DNA of 64,000 nucleotides from Adineta ricciae. Lineage: Eukaryota; Rotifera; Eurotatoria; Adinetida; Adinetidae. The notes beneath the pieces are model-generated. The model ran no database searches, was not told the DNA's origin, and saw nothing but the letters and a program-made list of their open reading frames with translations. Within the stretch, counting starts at the first letter, position 1; each line of letters begins with the position of its first letter. Location: positions 310,001-374,000 of the forward strand of contig CAJNOJ010000041.1 in the NCBI GenBank assembly GCA_905250025.1, written 5' to 3'. Below, piece by piece: positions 1-12,564 of this stretch. Made by a program: the position numbers and the translations under genes.

Positions 1-3000
1 GGCAACGACATCGTCAGCAACACTTGCGCAATGCATTCAAGCAGTTCGTACTGCAGCATTAATTGCTCAACCAAACCAGACGATATCGCCATCGAAAACA
101 ACACCGCCATTGCCGACGACATCACCATTTCATTTTCCGGTTCCACCTGTAACACCTTTGGCATTGAGTCGAACGTTGTCAACTGTATCACCCTCGCCCG
201 TTCATATTCCATCAGTATTAACTCCACCTCCACATCCACCACCTTTTTCCAACTTACCACGTCTTCCAGATCCATCATCAAACCCACTGCTCAATTCATT
301 TCATGCCGCTATCGCCCAAACACAAATAGCAGCAAAGTATAGTTCAATGTAAGATTTCGGCATATATCTTTCATTCCGATAAAATTATATGTTATTCTCG
401 TATTTTCTAGACCTTTTGCTGCAGCAATACATCCTCCTCCGCCACCGGTGCCAGCCTCGCTTATTTCCCCATCGTTAAATCTCAATTCACCACTACAATC
501 AACGACAACACCGGCATCGACCAACAATCTTATACCGTCATTGAGTGGCCCTCTGCCAACGCATTCGCCATCGTTTCCGAATCGTTCGATGCCAGCAAAT
601 CTTCTCAGTCCACCCATATCAAATATGTCGTCCTTACCATCATTTCCCGAGTCACCCGCATCGACTTCACCGAGTACGTCGTCAGCTAAAATTCTCGAAC
701 GTCTCGGCCCATCTGCAAAATTTAAACGAAAGCCGATTCCACCACCACTAGCAGTTGTAACGACGCCGACCACTCCAACAAATGTCAAAGATTCGCCAGT
801 CTTACCTTCGCCTGAATCCACAACTTCAGCTAATACACCTGTAAATACGCATCATTCACCTGTAACTAGTTCTTCGCCTGTGCTTCAACATCAACAATCG
901 AATACGCCATCGGGTCTCAAATCGATTTTAAAACAACGTTCGCTATCGAATCCGTCACCTTCAGCATCGTCATCTCCGACCAATGAACGAAAATCTTCGA
1001 CAAACTATGTTTCACCGTTAGCCGCCAATGAAACACGATCAATATCACAAGTAACACCGACCACTAATCGTTCGACATCGATTGATTCTACTATAAAACG
1101 CACACCACCAACTACTCCCACAATCGCTACCGAAAAGAAAAAACCCAGCAATCAGCAAGACAGCAGTGTTTTCACAAACGATATTGATGAACGTCAAGCA
1201 TCATCATCGGCAACTGCCGATGATAAAAAATCGACCTGGCGTACCCCGCCTACTAAACAGACATCGTCGACTGAGCAAACGAATAGTAAAAAGCCGACAT
1301 TAGATAAAATACCGAAGAAATCATCTGCCACCCCCAAGCCACCTGTTGTAGCTGAGCCAGCGAAACCAGCGGCCAAAGCGTCGAAAATAGTGAAGCCAAC
1401 TTCAGTCGCATCACTTGGTACTAAAGTTCCACAATTAACTCTGGAACGTATTGATGCGAAATCAGTCAGATCATCGACAGAGTCACAAAATAAGCTACCG
1501 TCAGCGGCGACGTCGACTACGGCGAAACCGATTAAACTAAAACGAGCAAATGTGATTCAGAGTGATAGCGATTCAGAAAAGAAACCAATACCATCAGCCG
1601 ATGCACAGAAAACGAAAAAGTCACTCTTGAACAATGAAATCACCAAACGTAAGCAACAACACCAACAGAAACCATCGCCAATAGTGAAAAAAGGTCAAGT
1701 AGTAAAGGCAAAAGGCAAAACTGCAACTCCAAACATGGCACGAAAACAATCGGTTGCGGAAACGCATTCGTCAGCGTCGGATAGCGAAGAAAGGAGAGTC
1801 GAACAAACAACAACAACAACAACTTCGGATCAGGATCACGCCTCGAGCGATGATGATAGAAAACCGAGGAAGGAACCAATTCAAAAACGAACGAAAACGG
1901 TTAGCAAAAACAAAGGCAAATCAACACAGAACACGAATACGTTACGAGAATTACGACAAGACACAAGCATGTATGATCGAATTAAAAAACGAGCAAGAAG
2001 TGAACAAACACGAAACAGGTAAGACAAACAAGAATGAAAAAGCGAAATTTATTTTATTGCTTATTCCAGTTCATTGTCGACAAGTGAAGATCATCTTTCG
2101 GACGACGACAGTAATTCAGATGATTCGGATGATGACGACGATGATGACGATAATAAGAAGAGTCGTAGACCGAATCGATCGAACAATGTCACGTCAAGAC
2201 GACTTGTAAGAGTTCGAAATAGTTTTTCAGTTCAAAAAGAGACTCTTGTTTTTTTATTAGAATGTCATGAGCGATTCTTCTGATTCGGAAATCGAAATAC
2301 GCTCGAAGACAAAGGATAAAAAGGCCACCGTGTTTGATAACGATATTTTCGATGCGGAGGAAAGCGACGATGATAGTAAATCGGCTAATCGCAAGAAGAA
2401 AACAGTTCCACCACCAGCACAACCGATGAAAAAGCCGACCTTAAAAACAAATAACGAGCAGACGAAAAAAGAAATAACATCCAAAAACGTCGAAGAGTCA
2501 CAGGTTGCTAAAAAGAAGATTTCCATCTCGAAACCAATTGAGAAAAAGAAAGCACCGACGTTTACACCGAAACCTCCAACGAAAACGACCAAAACAACAA
2601 CAACAACAAGTTCTGCCCAGAAGCGTCCGTCAACTGATGAATCAAATGAATCGACGAAGAAACTCAAATTAGATGATCAAAAAGCGAAAACTACAACAGC
2701 AACGATCGAGGAACAACATTCATCCACACCGCCACCACCTGCTAATCAAATCGAATCAGAAACATCCACTCCTACGACTGATAAGCCTTCGATTGTCGTT
2801 ACATCTCCACCTAACGAACCATTAAAAGACACCTTAACATCCGAAACGACTGCTCCAGCTACACCAACTAAATTTGGTATTGTCTTCACTAGTCATCATC
2901 GTCATTCGACAACGACACCACTCGCATCCTTACGCAAACCATCAACGGAAACATCAACAAGTCATGAAACCTCGAAAAATGACGATGAAGAGATGGAAGA

Positions 3001-5948
3001 TGGTCATGAGTCCGCACCCACGACCACTGAAAAGCCAACAGATAAGGAAGAACAAACCACATCGAACGCAAACACACTGAAGCCACCGACCGCTCCAACC
3101 CAATCAGCATTGAGTGACGATGAAACATTGAATCCCGAAACTATGCAATTGAGTGATTTAATTGGTGGAAGTCGACGTGAAGAGCCAACGAAATCCGCTC
3201 AGTCTCGGTCAGGCAGAGCTACTGGCAAAGGTAAACGCGCGACGAAACAAGAGACTCTTGCGAATAAACGTCAGCAAACGAAAGCAAACGCTAAAACAGT
3301 TCAATCGTCGGCAGTCAATGAAAAGGAGTCCTTACCGCCAATACCTCCTGCTTTACCCACTGTTGAACAACCACATCCGGTCTCAGCAACTGCGAAACGG
3401 CTGTCAACTGCAGAAGTACCATCATCATCATCGTCGTCTGCAACTGAAAAAGAAGCGAAACGTTTGAGAAAGAGTACTGATGATCTTACTATGCAAACGC
3501 AAATAAAACTTGAACCAATGGAAAACGTTTCACAATGGACATCTCATACAAAGATTAAAGAGGAAAATATTGAACCAGTAGTGCCTCTTCAAATACCTAA
3601 AGAGGAACTTGTCGTACCACCGCCGTCGTCTTCTTCCTCATCCATACCTGATCAATCGCATATCACATCGATGGAAACGGAACCAGTTCCACCGCCATCT
3701 TCAATCATCAGCTCCACTCAACCACTATCAACAACCAGTGCGGAAACGGAAAATGCTATCAAAGTCCTATGTCCATCAATTCAAATTCCCCAACAAACCA
3801 TCTCGAAAACAGCCAATCTGGAAAAATCTTCTCCAATTCTCGCACCAATATCGAAAGAAACTCTACCAATCGTTGAACACCAGCCAACATCAACCGCAAC
3901 GACGTCGATTCTACCGTCACATGTCTCTATTAAATCTTCGTTAACATCCGCAACATTTAATGAAAATGTCGAAGAAACCTTGAGTGCAGTGAACAGTCTT
4001 TTGATGCTGAATAATAATCCTGCAAATCTTGCTGCAGACCATCCGGCAATGAAAGGCACAGCACGTGTAACACCAACAATAAGTAAGCCAGTTTACTCAT
4101 TCGTGGCTTCATTGCCAAGCCCAACCGATCAAAAGTCTCGACAACCACAGCCAACTGCGACTGTGACAGCAACAACGACCGGTATCTCAACACCATCGAC
4201 ACAACAAAATGATTTGATAACTATGGTTTCGAACATTGTTTCATCGAGTAATCTTACGTCAGACAAAACATCCGTAACAGCTGCACCATCAACAGTCGGA
4301 GTAGTGACGACGCGATCACACATTGAAGAAGTTATTGATGACGTCGCAAAAGGAGTATCAACGACAGCAACAACTTCAACTACAACAGCAATAGTAACGG
4401 AATCGGCACCATCAATCATCGACGCAACGCCATTATTATCCTCATCTGCAGGAACGACTTCGACAACTACAGTTACTACCAAATCGACACCGATACCGAA
4501 TGTTCTTCGTGACGTCATGAAAACGCCTTGTCTAACATCATCGGCTACTGCTACGACACCGACAACTAGTACGACAGTGGCAGCAACGACGACAAGCGAA
4601 ACGTTGAATCTATTTGGTTCTCATCGTCGTTCTACATCACCACTGAAAACAACGCTGCCTACAAATGTTGCTACAGCGGCCCCAGTTGCGCCAATAGTTG
4701 TCCGACCGACAACGTCAAAAACATCTTCAAATCATAAGCATTCGTCTACACCGAAAACCGATCAACCGCCACCGTCACGTTCACCTATCGTGAATTTTCC
4801 GCATATTCTTGCAGGAGAAAGTAATCCATTTGCTGCTGCTGTTGCTGCTGCTGCTGCTCATCATCCAAACTTTGCATTTTCATTATTTCCACCAATATCA
4901 GGAAATCCGACAAGTTCAGCTGGAACGTCACCATCAAATCTGCTTGCTCCTCCAATAGTCTCAAGTTCTCCACCACACGTTGCCACACGAACCTCGCTAT
5001 CAGCAAATAATAGTAGTCCAAGCAACAGCAATCATATCGTCAATACCCTGCTTCTCAATACGATCATGAGCGGACAACAAAATCAGCAAATATCATCGAG
5101 TACAACTCAGCATACTCACGAAAAAGTATCAAAGAGGTAAATATTTTCTTTTTGTATCGAAGTTTTATCTATATTCTGTCTTTCTCTCTCTCTTTCAGAG
5201 ATTCGGGTACAAAAGGTCAAAGTACATCGTCAACGTCTTCGTCATCCAATCGTTCTACACCCATTCAACAGGCAGTACCAGTTCCTATCGCATTACCCAT
5301 TCCGTCATCGTCAGCGTCGTCTACATCGAGTGTATTGACTAACAATATCATCAGCCAAGCACAAGCATCACCTTTACTAGGCTCATTGGATCCTGCCACT
5401 GTTGCAGCAGTTGCCATGCGACAACAAGCATCACCTTTACAGCAATTTCTCGGACCAGGTACGTCTTCTTTGCTCTTTTCTATTTTCATTAAACTATATC
5501 TCTTGTCAGACCCTGTTGCGCCGTTTCGCAATATGTTTGCCGATGCTGCTGAACTCTATGGCACATCATCAGGTCTGTATCCACCACAAAATATGGCCTA
5601 TGCTGCTGCAGCTCAACAGATGCTAAATGTCATGAGTATTGCGGGTAATCATCATCCATCGGCGGCTGCTTTTGCCGAGTTGTGTGCAACCTCGGATCCA
5701 TATTTTCATCTAAATCCTCCAACGAATGAATTATCACGTGATCCATACAACGTTCAATGGCAGGGCAATCTCATTTTGAAAAATGATCAAGCCTATGTGA
5801 GAACTCAACTCGTAGCTGGAAGTCCCCAAATAGCACGTGCATCAATGAACTATTGGAATTCGGATTCGTTATCATCAGCTTCCTCAAATCTACAAACACC
5901 GTCACATCACAATCTACGTATATCTCAACGTATGCGTCTCGAACAAGC
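1..5948 (+). CDS. spen: Spen/SHARP-family transcriptional corepressor, C-terminal part with incomplete SPOC domain
   Basis: Open at the window start and cut by the N gap. Exons 1-348, 411-2018, 2070-2205, 2261-5136, 5199-5458 and 5510-5948 join in frame across five short GT-AG introns, giving about 1,890 residues. Almost all of it is Ser/Thr/Pro/Lys-rich, disordered-looking sequence with acidic patches (near 2110) and an Ala run (near 4830). The last ~70 residues match the start of a SPOC domain: VQWQGNLILKNDQAYV (from about 5752), then a variable loop, then LRISQRMRLEQ just before the gap. In Spen/SHARP, SPOC binds SMRT/NCoR-type corepressors. The RRMs expected at the N-terminus would lie upstream of this window. 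The second half of SPOC is absent after the gap. Assignment rests on the SPOC match; the low-complexity body carries no family information. Confidence 0.82.
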
Positions 5949-5984
5949 NNNNNNNNNNNNNNNNNNNNNNNNNNNNNNNNNNNN
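5949..5984. other. Assembly gap (36 N)
   Basis: Thirty-six N characters interrupt the SPOC coding exon. About 90-100 SPOC residues should follow, but the sequence after the gap hits stops in all three forward frames within about 70 bases and shows no SPOC match. The true missing sequence is therefore probably longer than 36 bases, or the contigs are misjoined. Confidence 0.95.
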
Positions 5985-6773
5985 GTAGGCAAACGATGAG
6001 GATAAGTTATAACCACTTGACGATGTCGAGCAAAAGGTAAATGATGACAATAGGGTCATCCTATTGACATTTCTAAGCGAGTGTTATGCAAGGGCATCGA
6101 TTTAATATATGTATTACCCTTTGATCATTTTCACTATTGCTTTTTCGTTACTGTCAAGAAATATATAGATAGAAAAACGAAAGTGTGTGTGTAGGCATAT
6201 GTTTCGGTTCTTCTTCGTTCTCTTCTTTTGTCATTTATACTAGGCAATAGAAGAGAAAAGAGAAGAAAAACGAAAATAATTGAACACTACTATAATGTTA
6301 CCACACGTCGATTTTCTCCTTCCCGCTCTGTCTTCTTTTTTTCTCCCTCCCTCTCTAGTATTATCATATGAGAAGGAGGAGAGCAGAGAAAGAAAATGAT
6401 ATCAAAATATATTTCGTCACAGCAATGCCAACTAACATCAACAAATAATCATCATCATCATCGTCATAATCAGAGTAACAAGTTTGCAATACACATGACT
6501 GCTTCTACAATGCCATCACCTTCTATTTGATATGTTCGAGAACAGACGCAAATAAACCTGAAATCAAAGCGTATAACATGTCAAGTATAACAAAAAAGGC
6601 GACAGACGTGTACACATACGTACGTCCTTCTCTTCGTCTTCCTTCCGTCTACCTTCTTCCGTCGAATAGAAGAAAGCGATGGCAATTGCGGTCACCTTCC
6701 TTCTTCTACTTCTTCTTCTTCTGCTTGCTTTCACTTTTCTCTTATTTTTTTCAGATATATCACGAACTGATGA
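5985..6773. other. Non-coding stretch between the gap and the TIAM gene
   Basis: No supported coding sequence. It contains purine/pyrimidine-rich runs (6240-6400, 6640-6750) and a CAT-repeat patch near 6450. A pyrimidine tract ending in TTTTTTCAG (about 6746-6754) lies 19 bases before the TIAM start codon and reads as the acceptor of a 5'UTR intron. The start of this stretch may belong to the Spen 3'UTR. Confidence 0.6.
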
Positions 6774-9700
6774 ATGAAGAAAGCGTCGAAAGCAAGCAAA
6801 ACGGTGATGTCCGGTGGGATGTTTATGAATAGTGGCAGTAGTAATGAAAGTAACTCCGATGACGAAAGATGTCATTTACCAACTGCTGATTTAATCTATT
6901 CGGAAAATGAAAAAGATGACGAAGAACAAACGGTGGTCATACGACGAAACACGAGTAAACTTAAACGACAACGAGCAACAATCTCACTTCAATCACCTTT
7001 ATCTGTTCGCAATACTCCGTCACTTGAATCTATCGAACATGATTTTTACGATGATGATGATGGTGATGTCATCGTATCTGATCAAATGACAATCAAAAAG
7101 AATGATCTTGATAATCATCGGACAAGTTTCAATGAATCTGAACGTACAGACAGTGGGATTGGACGTAATAGTGGTTCAAGTTGGCGATTAAGCAATCTTA
7201 GTGAATCATTTCACTATTGTCCATCACAACAACAGCAAGACTCATTGCAAACAAATGATAAACAACAAGGTATTTACATGTCATTCATTTCAAATTCATC
7301 TTTTGATTCGAAGGGAAAATACGTTAAGCAGCTTTTCATTCAAATGACATCGATGCATATAATCGCTTCACCTCCGATGAAGGTCACATATCTTCAATAA
7401 AAATTTGAATTTATATTTGCGAATAATAGAAGAATCTCCTCAACATTTGTATTTCGTTTTATTTGCTCTTTTTAGATTCCAACTCAGGTAGTGACAACGA
7501 TGATGTTGATGACGATGACGGTACAACAGCAATTCCGCAATTTAACGCTGCCAGTCATTTGTCTGAAGATTTGGTTGAAACTTTGCGATTGCAAAAAGCA
7601 AGGTAAATATATTTGTCTATTTGTTTTCATTTCAAAGTGTTTTATTCGTTGACAGTTGGCTTCATGTTAAACATTGGCTGACCGTTCAACGGCATCGAAA
7701 AATTGAACTTGCGTCCAAACGACAATGGAAACGTCTGTGGATTTGTTTAAAGGGAACGAATCTTTACTTCTATCAAGATTGCTCCGATACAAATCCAAAA
7801 TTTATTCTCAGTGAGTTCTTCAATCTTCAAAATATTTTGTTGACCTTCGAAAAACCCTTTTCTTCTTCTTTCTTGTACAATTGAAATGAATTACAGATGT
7901 GTATATATTCTCACTAATCAAGATTCTCAGTTTGTTGCCATAGAACAACTCAGTTTGTGTCATTTGAGTTTGGATCATGGTGAGAATTGTATTTATAAAG
8001 AATGAAAGAAAGAGAATGAAATGCAGAATCACTACACATTGAATATGTATACGACAATCCCTAATCATAGATTAAGATATAATCGAATGAATAATTGTAA
8101 GAACAAGAGAAAGAGTGAGCGAGAGAGAGAGAAGAAAAGTAGGACAAGATGAAGAATAAACATATCTGTTCTTTATAGACATAGTCGATAGTCTTTGTTA
8201 TCCATTGCCTGAACATCCAAACAGGCAGCATGTGTTCAGTTTGACAACTCATACTGGTGATACCTATTGTTTACAGGTACAGTTCGAGCTTTTGTTTTTT
8301 TCGTGGAACTCATCTCTCGTTTAGACATCAGATCAAGCAGAATTAGATGATTGGATTCGTGATATTCATTGTTCGTGTTTACTGAAAACGAATGAAAATC
8401 TGCTACGAAAATTAATCGAAGAATTGGAAGAAAGTGTCGAACGTGAAAACAAAATGCGTAAATTAGGTGAATTACAACTGAAATCATCCGCGAATCAGAA
8501 AGTGCGATTACTCATATCCAAACAAATCGATCTCTGGGAAAAGAATCTCGAAGCATATCATGTCGATCTGTTTCGTAATAAATGTTATCTATGCGCATTG
8601 ACAAACGATCGTGGTTTACCCAATCCAAAAGATTTACTCTCGCAAGCATGTCCAACAACTAAAGCATCGCTGCATAAATTAACTTCCTTTACACCCTGCA
8701 GTTTCTACGCGTGTATATCCGCTCGACGACAATTCGATCGACTGAAGCCGAAATACAAATTAGCAAATTCGAGCTTCAGTGCCGATCAACAATCCTCAAC
8801 GAAATGTTACTTAAGTACACCATCGAGTCCACTGAATTCTGTCCAGCTATCTGAACAAACGATTCTACAACTGGTGACATGTGAATCCGATCCTCAAATG
8901 GTTTGTGTATAAAGCAAATAAGCTCCTAAGGTGTTTTCGAGAGAGTTAGTCGACGCCTCCTAGTGCACTAAAGAGTTTCGCTAATCAGTCAATGATCAAC
9001 AGACGTGCTAATATAACGCAAGAGTGTCTAGGTTGTTGTGTTGTCTATTTGTTGATACTCTATTGACATGTCAAGGTCAAATATTCATAAAGACAATATG
9101 GCGATTGAGTCTATAGACAAGCAAGTCATATTTGCTTGTTAAATTTATTTGATAACGAACTTAATGGACAGAATGGCATTTCCTTTGCTTGGATTGTTAG
9201 ATTCAACGTCGATAGCAATTAGATAGTACGCAGAAAAGAAAAAGAGATTAGTGTAGTATCGGTTACAGTGCATTTTTGACATACTGAAAAGAAACTTGAG
9301 CGATAAATGATATGCGATATGCAATGTCGAAGTTGATTTTTAGAGAACAATTGTATCAATCAATGAAACGGCAACTGTGAGTGAACTGTTGAAACGTGTT
9401 ACGGATAAGTTAGGCTTACAAATCGATGGTCATTTTCTCTATTTCGATTCGAATACTTCACATGCATTCGTTTCGAATATCAATGAAAAACTGAGCAATT
9501 TAGTATGTCTTATTTTATCTTTATCTTCTTTGTTCAAATCGATTCTTCTTCCTAGACATATTCTTCAATCGAAATTCGACGTAAAACTGTCTATCAAATA
9601 ACATTACATCATCCGCTTAATCTCTCAGGGATTGAAATCGTTACTGAATTACATCGCGAATGTTCTCTACAAGTGATTGTATGTAATGTTCAACATGGTA

Positions 9701-11859
9701 GTAAAAGTGAACAATTAGGAGTGAAGAAGGGTGATGAAATCGTCATTGTAAATAATTTTATCGTACAAGATTTAGATCTTGATACACTTGATCGTTATTT
9801 AAATGAAACGCCCATCATCTTGACACTTCGTTCGTCACGATCGACCGACTCATGTCGAGATTCGAATCAATCATTTGATTTGTCTCATGCAATCATACAG
9901 AATTTAATATGTCCACCACCACCACGACGTATTGAACGGTTATCTCGACAGGAACTTCGAGAATTAGTCGTGCCGAAACCGGATACAGTATGTTCAACAG
10001 AGTCGATGCCATCAGTATCGAAAGATTCCAGTGAAAATGATCCATCGACATCCGCTCTCGAACGTTTACTGAAGAATGTCGAAGAGTTAAGTCGATATTG
10101 CCGGCCGACCACAACTTTTTTCAATCCAAATGCCGAACAGATCAATGTGGTTCATCAGCCGGCTCGTGTGAAAGTTCTTTCGAATGCTCAACGAATACGA
10201 AAAGTTATATTTGAACTGATTGAAACCGAACGATCGTATGTACAAGTAAGCAGAGGACGTAACGCGTCATATTACGCATGAAAAGGATTACAAAGAATAT
10301 TTATTTTGAAAAACAAGCCGATATCGTTTGTTGTTCTAGGATATGCAGCGTTTGATAGAAAGATACATTGAACCCTTGCGTGATGATTCGAAACTTTTGC
10401 CAGCAGATGCGATCGAATCACTTTACGTCAGTGTCAAATCGATTCATCAGTTACAGCAAACCTTTCTCGAGCGTCTCGAATCGAATATTCCAACAGAGAT
10501 TCTCGCTTATAATGTCGTGCCTGAATTTCGTGTATGACTTCATCGATTTTCTTCCAAGTTTATTTGAAATTTTCGATTTTGTAGGATATTTTAATATCTA
10601 TAGCAGATACGTTCCTATCTTATTCTCAATATTTCAAATTATATTCAACCTTTTGTGCAATGCATCTACGTATCAATCGTTTGCTCGATCTCCATCAAAA
10701 CAATCAACATCTGAAAGAATTTCTCGCAGCAAGAAATCCTCGACATCAACATTCGTCTTCATTTGAATCTTATCTAATCAAACCAGTTCAACGCATCTTA
10801 AAATATCCACTACTTTTACAACAAATGCTAATTTATTCCACGACCGACACTCAGACCGACGACAGCAAAGAACTCATCAAACTGAAACAAGCGATTACTA
10901 TGATGAATGACATCGGAGAATATATGAACGGAATGCAACAATTGTACGAAGATTTCGGACAATCATTTGAACACATAATCAAAACTTATAGTGAAGAACA
11001 TAACAAAGTAGGACGATCGTGTGTGTGTGTTGCGCTGTTCTTTGTATTGAAATTTTAGACGTTGCAATTGAATTTACCTGATCTGTATGCGTATGGCGAA
11101 CTGGATTGGATCAATATACATTTGTTTCTTCTTGGAAAGAATCATCAGCGTTTGAAAACACATTGTTTTGTTTTTCGAAATGGTTGTTTACTATTAGTAC
11201 GTGAACAGACAAATAAAAAGAAACAAGTAATGCGAAATGTTTTGATGGGATTCGAAAACGAACATTTGCTTTTGTTTTCGATAGGATACGTCAACGTTAC
11301 ATAACGGAAACAAGAGTATCTATGATCGATTTATTCGATTTATTCCAATGGAAGAGATCAACGTCGAGTATCTTGATATGAATGATGCGAAAGATAATAT
11401 TCGTACTTGGCAATTGATTCAAACAAATCCGAAAACTCGCCTGAAAGCGTACTTTCGTTTTGCAAATAAGTAAGTCGATGCTTTCTCATCTCGTCTCACG
11501 TCATAGAACGTTATTGATTGAATAGGGATGCTGAAACATTCGTTAAAACAATAAATAGTTGTTTATCTTCCACATCAACTATCGAATGGCGGCAACACGC
11601 ATCACAACGTTCGCTGGGTAAGAGTCGAAATTCGGAACCAGCATTCTCAGTGGGAACATCCTCTTCATCACAACGCATGTCGTCCAGTCGATCATGTCAT
11701 GCTCTCCTACCTGGCAATTCTCGATCATTAAATCGTAAATCAAGTCATCGCCGACGAAGCCCATCGCCAATTTGGAAACGTCGGACAACGCCTGTGCGGA
11801 AACAAGCAACGACAATGCATAGACGAGAGAAGCCAATAACAAATTCGACTGATTGTTAA
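6774..11859 (+). CDS. TIAM1: TIAM/Still-life-type Rac guanine nucleotide exchange factor
   Basis: Twelve exons close in frame to 1,200 residues: 6774-7269, 7476-7602, 7656-7810, 8179-8276, 8325-8900, 9344-9502, 9556-10245, 10340-10531, 10585-11007, 11059-11226, 11285-11469, 11526-11859. Domain order is that of TIAM proteins: a Ser/acidic N-terminus, PH-CC-Ex (about residues 208-450; PLPEHP followed by HVFSL, then a coiled coil with [15 protein letters not shown]), a Ras-binding-like segment (~485-540), PDZ (~560-640), DH (~745-965; [20 protein letters not shown], the conserved core helix) and a C-terminal PH. TIAM proteins activate Rac at the plasma membrane downstream of Ras, polarity and synaptic signals. 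The protein is shorter than human TIAM1 (~1,590) mainly because the N-terminal extension and C-terminal tail are reduced. The ATG follows a probable 5'UTR intron. Confidence 0.93.
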
Positions 11860-12019
11860 TAGCAAAGATATGTTTTATGTCGGTTTTCTTTTCGTGTACT
11901 ATTTTTCTACATCGTATATTTATGTTTTCGTTTTTTTTTTCATCGATTATCTTGGTGCTTTGTATAAAATGATTACTGTAATGAGAAAAAGGAAATCGCG
12001 ATGCGAATATTGCAATACA

Positions 12020-12382
12020 TTAGGTCTTTTTGATCGAAGGAAGTGTTTTGAAGTGTTGCCATTGCAGTTTCGTTTGAGATATCAAAGGATCATTGTAGAT
12101 CAGGAACGACGATTCGCGGGATTTCTTAGGAATTTTGAGTTGATGAATTGTTGGATAACGTTGTAAACGTTGTTTGAGTTCGCAGTGCTTTTGGAAGAAG
12201 ATTTCCTGTTCGTGACGATTCAGAAATGCTTTTGCATTGATTAGTTTCTCACTGAATTTCAGATTTTCCTTTTCAATCCGTTCATATTCAATTTTTCGTC
12301 GATCTCGTCGTGATTGTAAATTCCATTGGCGTTGGAATAAATATTCACGATTGTAAGAATAAGACTTCTTATTAGCGGACAT
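12020..12382 (-). CDS. CFAP97-domain-like small ciliary protein
   Basis: Single-exon minus-strand gene of 120 residues if translation starts at 12382. The same frame stays open to an ATG at 12544 (174 residues), but that extra part is Ser/Cys/Phe-rich and looks untranslated. The core, QSRRDRRKIEYERIEKEN followed by LKFSEKLINAKAF, resembles the CFAP97/Hemingway domain (basic stretch, then I-x-x-E-N-x-x-L-x-x-K-I), best compared with short CFAP97D1/D2 proteins of sperm flagella and cilia. The tail is basic. It is divergently paired with CIMIP2C, another axonemal protein, which supports a ciliary role. Recognition is by motif only, and the length is slightly short for the family (~160). Confidence 0.5.
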   Translation of the reverse strand: MSANKKSYSYNREYLFQRQWNLQSRRDRRKIEYERIEKENLKFSEKLINAKAFLNRHEQEIFFQKHCELKQRLQRYPTIHQLKIPKKSRESSFLIYNDPLISQTKLQWQHFKTLPSIKKT

Positions 12383-12564
12383 TTGAATAAAAGAATTTAG
12401 CGCGAAGAAACTGCTGTGTTTACTAGCGACATAACAAAGAAAATTTCTTCTTGCTTTCTGCAAAGAGGACGACGTGAAGCAACCCATAGTTAAATATCGA
12501 TACAATGTACAGAATGTTTTTCTTTTCATTGTAGACAACAGCATTTCTCTCGATCAACAACACC

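Noticed and set aside
11870..12166. + strand frame after the TIAM stop
   Set aside because: Antisense to the CFAP97-like gene, whose charged helical sequence is the credible coding strand.
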